Source: Candidatus Humimicrobium oleiphilum
Lineage (GTDB): Bacteria > Actinomycetota > Humimicrobiia > Humimicrobiales > Humimicrobiaceae
Assembly (NCBI GenBank): GCA_002304935.1
Contig: DBPS01000033.1
Coordinates: forward strand, 53,513-82,345
Length of the DNA: 28,833 bases
Direction of reading: 5' to 3'
In this document: positions 22,970 through 28,833 of the stretch, in pieces
Position numbering within the stretch: the stretch's first letter is position 1
Layout: every line of letters begins with the position of its first letter
Notes under the pieces: model-generated
The model's input: the letters and a program-made list of their open reading frames with translations, nothing else
Told to the model about the DNA's origin: nothing
Databases searched by the model: none
Translations under genes and position numbers: made by a program

Positions 22970-23194
22970 ATGGCAAACAGCTTAAAACTAATAAAAACTT
23001 TTAATTCCAGAATGGAAGCAGAATTAATAAAAAGCCTGCTGGAAGCAAATGGAATAAAGAGCATAATAATGTCTGATGACGCAGGAGAAATGTATCCTTC
23101 TGCGCAATTATACTGGGGGGTCAGGCTTTTTGTTAAAGAGCAGGATTTTGAAACGGCTTTTAATCTTATCAATTCCCAAATCACAGAAACTTAA
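22970..23194 (+). CDS. DUF2007-type putative signal-transducing protein
   Basis: This 74-residue soluble protein has the DUF2007 pattern: LIKTFNSRMEAELIKSLLEANGI (residues 7-29), a middle hydrophobic strand, then YWGVRLFVKEQDFETAFNLI (about 48-67). The fold is a small alpha/beta domain related to ferredoxin-like regulators, with no known ligand. It begins 2 nt after the AIM24 stop and has no ribosome binding site of its own. Its last 14 bp overlap the end of rlmN on the other strand. Confidence 0.8.
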   Translation: MANSLKLIKTFNSRMEAELIKSLLEANGIKSIIMSDDAGEMYPSAQLYWGVRLFVKEQDFETAFNLINSQITET

Positions 23195-24179
23195 ATACCA
23201 GCTGTCCGCATGCCGCTTTAATATCTGAACCAAATTCATATCTCTGGGTAACACTGATTTTTTGCCTTAACAGAGCATCTTTAAACGTATTAATAGTCCT
23301 GGCAGATGGTTTTTTATAAATACCTTCTCCGTTAAAAGGGATGATATTCACAAAACTTTCTATATCCTTTATTTTTTCAGAAAGCTCCAGGGCATCTTCT
23401 TCTTTATCGTTTATACCTCTTAAAAGGACGTATTCAAACATTATCCTTCTGCCTGTTATTTTAAAATAATATCTTGCAGAATCAAATATTTCTTCTAAGG
23501 GATATTTTGAAGCCCCCGGCATGATTGCTCTTCTTGTTTTATCATTGGATGCATTAATGGAAATTGCAAGATTTAATTGCAATCCTTCATCAGCAAGCTT
23601 TTTTATCTTTGATGGTATTCCGGATGTTGACACCGATATTTTTCTCTGACCGATATTAAAAAAGTTTTTATTATTTAAAATCCTTATTGCTTCCATCACA
23701 TTTTCATAATTTATTAAAGGTTCACCCATCCCCATAAATACCACATTCGTAATTCTTTTATTTTCTTTATTTAAAATCCTTAAAAAAAACAGTAGCTGTG
23801 CCAGTATCTCGTACGAGTAAAGATTTCTTACAAAACCAGTAGATGCAGTAGTGCAGAACATACAATCCATTACACATCCTGCCTGGGAAGAAACACATAC
23901 TGTGTTTCTTCCATCTTTGTGTTTTAACAATACCGATTCAACAAATATTCTGTCATCAAACTCAATAACAGCTTTCAGACTGTCTGACCTCCCGGAATTA
24001 ATTATTTTTCCTTTTATCTCAAGACTAAAATTTTCTTTAAGTTTTTTTCTTAATTCCAGAGGAAGAGTTGTTGCCTTATCCCAGTCCTCAACAAGATTGG
24101 AATATATTTCACTTAATACTTGCCTGTGCCTGTAGGCTGGTTCATCTATTAAGAGTTTAATTATATTGTTATTAAACAT
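23181..24179 (-). CDS. rlmN: 23S rRNA (adenine-2503-C2)-methyltransferase RlmN
   Basis: This radical-SAM enzyme methylates C2 of A2503 in 23S rRNA, and in many bacteria A37 of some tRNAs. Its 332 residues match the family. The N-terminal segment PAYRHRQVLSEIY (about 14-26) is the helical RNA-binding domain. TVCVSSQAGCVMDCMFC carries Cys95 and the 4Fe-4S cysteines Cys102, Cys106 and Cys109. VFMGMGEPLINYENV and ISVSTSGIPSKI follow. The C-terminal AACGQL has Cys324, the residue that becomes methylated during catalysis. AAAGGT lies before the ATG. It is a single minus-strand gene whose 3' end overlaps the DUF2007 gene by 14 bp. The gap behind it (24180-24432) holds nothing but an AT-rich promoter region. 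Confidence 0.96.
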   Translation of the reverse strand: MFNNNIIKLLIDEPAYRHRQVLSEIYSNLVEDWDKATTLPLELRKKLKENFSLEIKGKIINSGRSDSLKAVIEFDDRIFVESVLLKHKDGRNTVCVSSQAGCVMDCMFCTTASTGFVRNLYSYEILAQLLFFLRILNKENKRITNVVFMGMGEPLINYENVMEAIRILNNKNFFNIGQRKISVSTSGIPSKIKKLADEGLQLNLAISINASNDKTRRAIMPGASKYPLEEIFDSARYYFKITGRRIMFEYVLLRGINDKEEDALELSEKIKDIESFVNIIPFNGEGIYKKPSARTINTFKDALLRQKISVTQRYEFGSDIKAACGQLVFKFL

Positions 24180-24385
24180 ATTGAAACCTTTTATAAATAT
24201 TAATTTATTATATTTTTATTATATTAATTTAATATTTAGAGGCTATCCAAATAAAAAATTATTTTTTAAAAAAACCTTGTATTATCATGCTCATTTCTTT
24301 ATTATAATGAAATATGAATTTAAGCATAAGTTAATTTTTTCAATTTATTTTTTGTAAGTAAATACAAATTGTTGTCATTCGAATC

Positions 24386-24394
24386 TGCTATCAT
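24386..24394 (+). promoter_or_regulatory. Possible extended -10 element for the DUF5679 gene
   Basis: TGCTATCAT fits TGn-TATnAT and would start transcription near 24401, about 20 nt before the GGAGGTG ribosome binding site. No -35 box is evident. Confidence 0.3.
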
Positions 24395-24432
24395 TGTTAA
24401 TTTATAATTATAATTAAAACGGAGGTGCAATT

Positions 24433-24576
24433 GTGGATGCTTATTGCGTGAAGTGTAAAGCAAAAACCGAGATCAAGGATGCTAAAGAAGTTACAATGAA
24501 AAATGGAAGACCAGCAATAACTGGTACTTGTTCAAAATGCGGAACAAAAGTTTTTAAGATTAAATCGAAACAATAA
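24433..24576 (+). CDS. DUF5679 small zinc-ribbon protein
   Basis: This 47-residue protein starts at GTG (24433), 7 nt after a strong GGAGG (24421-24425). It contains YCVKCKAK, DAKEVTMKNGRPAITGTC and SKCGTKVF, so two Cys pairs (CVKC and CSKC) form a zinc ribbon around a conserved KNGRPA loop. This matches the DUF5679 family, which I know mainly from Chloroflexota, Actinobacteriota and candidate-phylum genomes. Function is unknown; a nucleic-acid-associated or ribosome-linked role is only a guess. It is a single-gene unit with a strong terminator after it. Confidence 0.88.
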   Translation: MDAYCVKCKAKTEIKDAKEVTMKNGRPAITGTCSKCGTKVFKIKSKQ

Positions 24577-24586
24577 AAACAAATTT

Positions 24587-24613
24587 TTATCATTCATCTG
24601 ATTTGAATGATAA
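24587..24613. terminator. Hairpin after the DUF5679 gene
   Basis: A perfect 10-bp stem TTATCATTCA/TGAATGATAA (24587-24596, 24604-24613) has a 7-nt loop. On the plus strand it lacks a U-run, so it may protect the 3' end rather than terminate. Confidence 0.45.
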
Positions 24614-24645
24614 GATAAAAAATAAATTGAGTTTTGGTATTTTTT

Positions 24646-24687
24646 AATTAGTGCTATTTTATAATATAATAGCACTAATTTTTTTAT
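24646..24687 (+). terminator. Intrinsic terminator of the DUF5679 transcript
   Basis: A perfect 13-bp stem AATTAGTGCTATT/AATAGCACTAATT (24646-24658, 24668-24680) with a 9-nt loop is followed by TTTTTTATTT. Confidence 0.85.
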
Positions 24688-24789
24688 TTCTTATAATCCT
24701 GATCCAGAATAATTATTTTTATTTAAGTATTTTTATATTATTTTAAAAAAATAGTTTCTTTAGTAAAATCGGTTAAAACAAGAGGGAAT

Positions 24790-25425
24790 ATGTTAGAGAC
24801 TGTATATTTAAAAGAAATTATAATTTTTATTTTTAGTTTTTTTCTTGGCTCAATACCTTTTTGCTATATAATCGCGAAACTTGTCAGAAAAAAGGACCTT
24901 AAGAAAATAGGAGATAAAAACCCTGGTGGGTGGAATCTTGTTTTCAATGTTTCGAAATGGTGGGGTGTTCCCGGAATAATACTGGATATTTCAAAAGGTG
25001 CCGCCCCTTACCTGCTGGCTATGTATTATACAGATTCTCTGCTCATATCAGCAATTGCCGGCTGTCTTGCAGTAGCAGGACATAACTACTCACCTTTTTT
25101 AAAATTCAATGGTGGAAAAGGAATAGCAACCTCTTTGGGCTTTTTTCTTGCTTTAAATCCTTTTTCAATAATTGCTTATGGTTTTGGCATAGTGTCTGTA
25201 TTGTTCCTATTAAAAAGCATGATATGGGGTGTAATTGCAGCTATCATTTGCGTTAGCTTGTTCTTACTGATTTTAACAGGAAAGCTATTTTATATATTCA
25301 TGGGCTTATTCCTGATTATTATCATTCTTCCGAAATATATAAATTACTCAAAAAGCTTAAAAGAAAATTTTAGGATAGATAGAAAAACCAAAGTGAAGGA
25401 CCTCTTTACACCGAAAATCAGATAA
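24790..25425 (+). CDS. plsY: PlsY-like glycerol-3-phosphate acyltransferase, divergent motif 2
   Basis: PlsY transfers an acyl group from acyl-phosphate to glycerol-3-phosphate, the first step of phospholipid synthesis, in the cytoplasmic membrane. The protein is 211 residues with about six to seven membrane segments, as usual. Motif 1 is FLGSIPFCY (19-26) and motif 3 is AGHNYSPFLKFNGGKGIAT (about 96-114); both are clear. ILDISKGAAPY also fits. Motif 2, normally GSGNxGATNxxR, reads GDKNPGGWNLVFN (41-53), so the Ala-Thr-Asn core and the Arg are lost. It may be a paralogue with changed substrate use, and the genome could hold a canonical copy. GAGGG precedes the ATG. Only 8 bp separate its stop from the convergent glycosyltransferase. 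Confidence 0.78.
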   Translation: MLETVYLKEIIIFIFSFFLGSIPFCYIIAKLVRKKDLKKIGDKNPGGWNLVFNVSKWWGVPGIILDISKGAAPYLLAMYYTDSLLISAIAGCLAVAGHNYSPFLKFNGGKGIATSLGFFLALNPFSIIAYGFGIVSVLFLLKSMIWGVIAAIICVSLFLLILTGKLFYIFMGLFLIIIILPKYINYSKSLKENFRIDRKTKVKDLFTPKIR

Positions 25426-25433
25426 ATTTATTT

Positions 25434-26654
25434 TTAGTTATTTTTAATTTTAAACTCTTCAATATCTTCTTCAAAGACATCCAGCTCATTAGAACCGCTC
25501 TGAGCCTGATATGTACGACCTTTCCATGAAATGCCGCTTCCAAGTCTGCTTTGGATAAATGAGTTCATGGATACCAATACAATAAATATCATTGATAAAG
25601 GATGAATAAAAACATTTAAGGGATTTTCCTTAAACCTTAGTGAAATACATATTCTTATGATGCTTATAATAGATACCTGCAAGATTATAAAAGTCATTAT
25701 GCCTGGGGACCATTTATAAATAAAAATTCCGAGCGGCAGAAAAACAAAAGGCATGAACAGGAATATGGTTACAAGAGTAAGCACCAGGAACATAGTAATG
25801 AAATTATAATCAAAAGCTGAGAACATAAACCTGGAATAACCTTTCCAGACTTCATGAAAATTCTTATACATCCTGCATGTAAGAGATGTGCTTCCGTCAA
25901 AAATCATATAATTAAAACCTGATTCTTTGGTTTTTTTAGAGATATGAACATCCTCGAGTATTTTTCCTTTGACAGCTGAGTGGCCTCCCATTCCAAAATA
26001 AGCCTCTCTCTTAAAAATAAAATATTGTCCCACACCCGTACAAAAAAGGGGATTTTTTGATTTTCTGATTAAGGCAAGAGGCATAAAAAGAAGTATTGCA
26101 AAATTTATAAAAGGTATTGCCATTCTTTCTGAAAGAGAGACCATTATTTGTCTTGGAAAAGGACACGCAGCATCCAGTTTGTTTGCAATCAGGCATGAAA
26201 TGGCTGATTTAACAGAAGAAGCAAAATGATAAGTATCAGCATCTGTAAATATAAGATAATCACCTCTTGCATACCCTGAGAGCTGAAAACAGGCAAAATT
26301 TTTACCAAGCCATCCCTGAGGAAGGGGTTTGCCAGAAACCAGTTTTATTCTTGGATCTTTTTCTGCAAGTTTTTTGACAATCTCTGCTGTTTTATCAATA
26401 GAATTATCATCCAGAACTATTATTTCGGTATTTCTGTAGTCCTGGTTTAAGATTGATTTTAAACATCTTTCAATATTTTTTTCTTCATTTCTTGCAGGAA
26501 TTAATATGGATACCAGAGGTTTGTTATCCGCCAAGCTGCCAATATCATTATAATTTCTTATATTTTTGAATAAATAAAGATTAAATAAGAAATTAACCAG
26601 TAAAACAGCAAGAACAGCAAGTATTATGAATTGATAAAAGTAAAATAAGTCCAT
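25434..26654 (-). CDS. Family 2 glycosyltransferase, membrane-anchored (CrtQ-like)
   Basis: This 406-residue protein has an N-terminal membrane helix (about 8-28) and a GT-A catalytic domain (about 45-270). Several C-terminal membrane helices follow (about 290-375). GT2 motifs are VSILIPARNEEKNIERCL (48-65), VLDDNS (80-85), FTDADTYH with the metal-binding DxD (136-143) and the acceptor-side EDVHISKKTKESGF (about 239-252). The shape resembles the carotenoid/diaponeurosporenoate glycosyltransferase CrtQ and hopanoid-type enzymes. It likely transfers a sugar to a lipid or isoprenoid in the membrane; no carotenoid genes are nearby. No ribosome binding site is seen before the ATG. It lies 63 bp downstream of the CHASE4-GAF gene. 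Confidence 0.88.
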   Translation of the reverse strand: MDLFYFYQFIILAVLAVLLVNFLFNLYLFKNIRNYNDIGSLADNKPLVSILIPARNEEKNIERCLKSILNQDYRNTEIIVLDDNSIDKTAEIVKKLAEKDPRIKLVSGKPLPQGWLGKNFACFQLSGYARGDYLIFTDADTYHFASSVKSAISCLIANKLDAACPFPRQIMVSLSERMAIPFINFAILLFMPLALIRKSKNPLFCTGVGQYFIFKREAYFGMGGHSAVKGKILEDVHISKKTKESGFNYMIFDGSTSLTCRMYKNFHEVWKGYSRFMFSAFDYNFITMFLVLTLVTIFLFMPFVFLPLGIFIYKWSPGIMTFIILQVSIISIIRICISLRFKENPLNVFIHPLSMIFIVLVSMNSFIQSRLGSGISWKGRTYQAQSGSNELDVFEEDIEEFKIKNN

Positions 26655-26717
26655 TTTATTTAAAAAAAATAATTATATTTTTATTATATTAAATTACGGA
26701 CAAATTATCCATATCTG

Positions 26718-28289
26718 TTATTTATGAATCAGATATAATGCCTTGGAAAAAATACTGGCAGAATTTTTTAACAGTTCTATTTCTTCATCATGCCATAACT
26801 TTTCTTCAATGTCTGTATTAATAAACAAAAAAGCTGTCTGATTTTCATTATTTTTATATAAGTTAACAGCTATAAATGATTTGACGTTTAGATATTTAAA
26901 TAGTTTCATTACTTCATGCTGAGTATCATTAAATTCATCAGCTGACTTCAAATGAGATACTCCTTCTTCCGGTAATATATCTAATATAGATTTTATATTT
27001 TCAAAAGGATACGTGCTGAATTTGTCATTTAACGGTTCTATGCCAAAAGCATTCCATTCATAAATGGCAGAAGCAGTTTCCATGCTTTCATCTATTAGCC
27101 CGATGAATGCTCTGTCAGCTCCGGTAAAACTACCTATTTTTTCAAGAGATGAGTTTATGAAAGAAATTATTTTTGATTTTTCATAATCTATTTTTAAAAA
27201 ATCATTAGCTATTCCGGTATAGATCTTCTCTGATGAATAGCGATAATTTATCATCCTTAGAATTTTTTGGACATTACCGCTCAGATTATCAATTTCATCA
27301 TCAGTTTTACTGATATTTCTCTTGTCAAACAAGCTGAGGTCGTATTTGTTACCGGATATGAACATGTTTATATTCTCATTTAATTTTGCAATTTTGGAGA
27401 CTACAAATTTTTCAAAGACCAGAATAAAAACTGATATTAAAATAATAATTACCGCAAAAGATGTGTATATAATAAAAATCGTTGTTTTGCGGCTGATATC
27501 GGATATATTGGATTTCTGATATAAAGTCAGCAATATTGATGGTTTCCCGGAGATATCCCTTACCAGGTGATAGGAATGAAGACCTTTTAATTCTGTTTCC
27601 TGCCTGATTGCAAGATCATCTAAAAGAACTTCGGCTCTTATTTCATTAAAATCTGTTGCTTTGTTTTCATCAGCAAAAAGAGAAAAACTTAAATAATCTG
27701 GATCATATTTTACTTTAAAAATATTTGAATTTTTTATATTTCTGCCCGCTATAAAATAGCCATTGGGGTTAATAGAATCCTTGTTCTTCTTTACAGTATT
27801 GAAAGAAATGATATAAGCTTCATCCTTGATATTTATAATCCCGCTGACTTCCTCAATATTTCTGGAAGCCTCTTTTATTGTATTATTATTAAAGATATTT
27901 CTGATTATTGATTTTAGACCTAATTTCAGAAGATAATCATAAGAATCTGCATAAATAATATTTCCATCCAGATCTGCTATTGCAACAAAATCAAAACCAA
28001 AATTTTCATAATCAGATTTTTTAAGATTATCATTAATATATTTTGCATTAGGATTATTTATAAAATCAAAAGTTTTTATCCAGTCCGAAAAACTGCTGCA
28101 AATAAAAGCAAAATCCTTTATTTCAATATTTAATGAAGTATTTATACGCTCTATGCTGTCTTCTGCAAATCTGCCTTCAATATCTCTGGAATAGTTTAAA
28201 AAAACATGATAATAGCTGACAGCAAAAAATACGGAAATAACAATTATAAAAGAGATTATTATTATAAAACTCTTAAATCTTAAAGACAT
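26718..28289 (-). CDS. CHASE4-type membrane sensor with GAF domain and no output domain
   Basis: This 523-residue protein has TM1 (about 7-28) and an extracytoplasmic CHASE4-like sensor (about 30-268; note SDWIKTFDFI near 68-77 and VAIADLDGNIIYADSYD at 102-118). TM2 is at about 270-292. A HAMP-like helical linker follows (about 295-350), then a C-terminal GAF-like domain (about 355-520; ADRAFIGLID near 392-401). No GGDEF, EAL, kinase, methyl-accepting or HD domain follows; the stop comes right after the last GAF helix. The next gene, 63 bp on, is a glycosyltransferase in its own frame, so no frameshifted remnant is visible. It may pass its signal by protein contact. It starts 7 nt after the thioesterase stop and is probably co-translated with it. 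Confidence 0.78.
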   Translation of the reverse strand: MSLRFKSFIIIISFIIVISVFFAVSYYHVFLNYSRDIEGRFAEDSIERINTSLNIEIKDFAFICSSFSDWIKTFDFINNPNAKYINDNLKKSDYENFGFDFVAIADLDGNIIYADSYDYLLKLGLKSIIRNIFNNNTIKEASRNIEEVSGIINIKDEAYIISFNTVKKNKDSINPNGYFIAGRNIKNSNIFKVKYDPDYLSFSLFADENKATDFNEIRAEVLLDDLAIRQETELKGLHSYHLVRDISGKPSILLTLYQKSNISDISRKTTIFIIYTSFAVIIILISVFILVFEKFVVSKIAKLNENINMFISGNKYDLSLFDKRNISKTDDEIDNLSGNVQKILRMINYRYSSEKIYTGIANDFLKIDYEKSKIISFINSSLEKIGSFTGADRAFIGLIDESMETASAIYEWNAFGIEPLNDKFSTYPFENIKSILDILPEEGVSHLKSADEFNDTQHEVMKLFKYLNVKSFIAVNLYKNNENQTAFLFINTDIEEKLWHDEEIELLKNSASIFSKALYLIHK

Positions 28290-28296
28290 CGGTAAA

Positions 28297-28704
28297 TTAC
28301 TTTAAGTTTTTTAATTTTATTTCGTTTCTTTTGATAAAATCTTCAAGATTAATTATGTATCTGTAATGAGTACCCTCTCCGATTTTATCCGTATCATCAT
28401 AAGCTTCAATATTAAATTTAAGCTTTTTATTATCTATTTCCAATAACTCTGCTTTTGCAGTGATATTCATACCTATTGGTGTAGCGGAAAGATGCTTTAC
28501 ATCTATTTTTGTGCCAACTGTTGCAAAACCTTCCGGAAGTAACTTATCAACAGCTGTTATAGATGCTTTCTCCATAAGACCGATCATTGCAGGAGTTGCA
28601 AAAACGTTTATAGTTCCACTCCCATACTTCAATGCAGTATTTTCTTCACTGACTTTGACCTTTGCTTCTCCGGTAAGACCTGTTTTTAAATTAAAATTTT
28701 CCAT
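28297..28704 (-). CDS. FlK-type hot-dog acyl-CoA thioesterase
   Basis: This is a 135-residue hot-dog fold protein of the fluoroacetyl-CoA thioesterase (FlK) group. The three FlK catalytic residues are present at matching spacing: Thr37 in FATPAMIG, Glu45 in LMEKAS, and His71 in VKHLSATPIGM (Thr42, Glu50 and His76 in FlK). Most bacterial members lack the fluoroacetyl specificity and presumably hydrolyse other short acyl-CoAs. The start is taken as ATG at 28704 because GGAG lies about 9 nt upstream. A longer reading from 28749 would add 15 residues before that site. It is the first gene before the CHASE4-GAF sensor, 7 nt apart. The remaining 28705-28833 shows no gene. Confidence 0.88.
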   Translation of the reverse strand: MENFNLKTGLTGEAKVKVSEENTALKYGSGTINVFATPAMIGLMEKASITAVDKLLPEGFATVGTKIDVKHLSATPIGMNITAKAELLEIDNKKLKFNIEAYDDTDKIGEGTHYRYIINLEDFIKRNEIKLKNLK

Positions 28705-28833
28705 TAATACGTCTCCGATCAAATATATAAAATTTAATAAACAAAGCAATTATAAAATATAACAGAAAGTTATAATACTAGAAAGTATCAAATCTTAATA
28801 TTAAAAAGAATATGGTAGTATCTGAATAATATT

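Noticed and set aside
24371..24395. TTCGAATC as the T-arm of a tRNA
   Set aside because: No flanking T-stem complement, acceptor stem or anticodon arm can be built around it.
28705..28749. Thioesterase start at ATG 28749
   Set aside because: It would add 15 hydrophobic residues not typical of FlK proteins; GGAG lies at the right distance from ATG 28704.
1..28833. Mobile elements, prophage, CRISPR arrays and toxin-antitoxin pairs
   Set aside because: No transposase, integrase, phage gene, spaced direct-repeat array or small paired toxin-antitoxin genes were seen on either strand.

Overview
The window is strongly A+T-rich bacterial chromosome with about 25 genes and no sign of phage, insertion sequence, CRISPR or tRNA. 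The content suggests an anaerobe with a Gram-positive-type gene set: a corrinoid/UroD-family methyl-transfer cluster, NADP-type glutamate dehydrogenase, an old-yellow-enzyme homologue with an Fe-S cysteine cluster, YhaM, MscL, RlmN, a PlsY relative and a 47-residue DUF5679 zinc ribbon. No outer-membrane genes are seen. The lineage cannot be fixed from the sequence. An uncultured low-GC group (for example an Actinobacteriota-related or Atribacterota-type lineage) is only a weak guess.

Region 1 (1-7003, all minus strand) reads as one long possible operon. In transcription order it encodes a FAH-family hydrolase, two divergent UroD/MtaA-family proteins, a corrinoid protein, a class II aldolase, an amidohydrolase-fold protein that lacks the usual metal ligands, SurE, and the 5' part of yhaM (cut by the window edge). 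The first six genes look like a catabolic module that transfers a methyl group through a cobalamin protein and cleaves the remaining carbon skeleton. The substrate is unknown. No MttB or MtaB partner is present.

Region 2 (7172-12395, minus) holds a PAS-GGDEF-HD-GYP c-di-GMP enzyme, a membrane-anchored S1C protease with a C-terminal zinc ribbon, an aspartate-type aminotransferase and a ZIP metal transporter. Region 3 (12533-16405) holds an OYE-family oxidoreductase (plus strand) facing gdhA (minus) across a bidirectional terminator. A 548-bp A+T-rich divergent spacer then separates gdhA from a secreted CAP-domain protein. Both sides of this spacer carry attenuator-like leaders. The CAP leader has a good sigma-A promoter, a pseudoknot-capable fold and a terminator, and is the best candidate here for an undescribed cis-regulatory RNA.

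Region 4 (16577-24179) is housekeeping and membrane genes: mscL with a zinc ribbon, a 5'-nucleotidase-family metallophosphatase, an extended SDR, a SIMPL protein, mntP, a steroid-5-alpha-reductase-like membrane protein, an AIM24-family protein coupled to a DUF2007 protein, and rlmN. Region 5 (24433-28704) has the DUF5679 zinc ribbon, a plsY-like gene, a GT2 glycosyltransferase, a CHASE4-GAF sensor with no output domain, and an FlK-type thioesterase next to that sensor.
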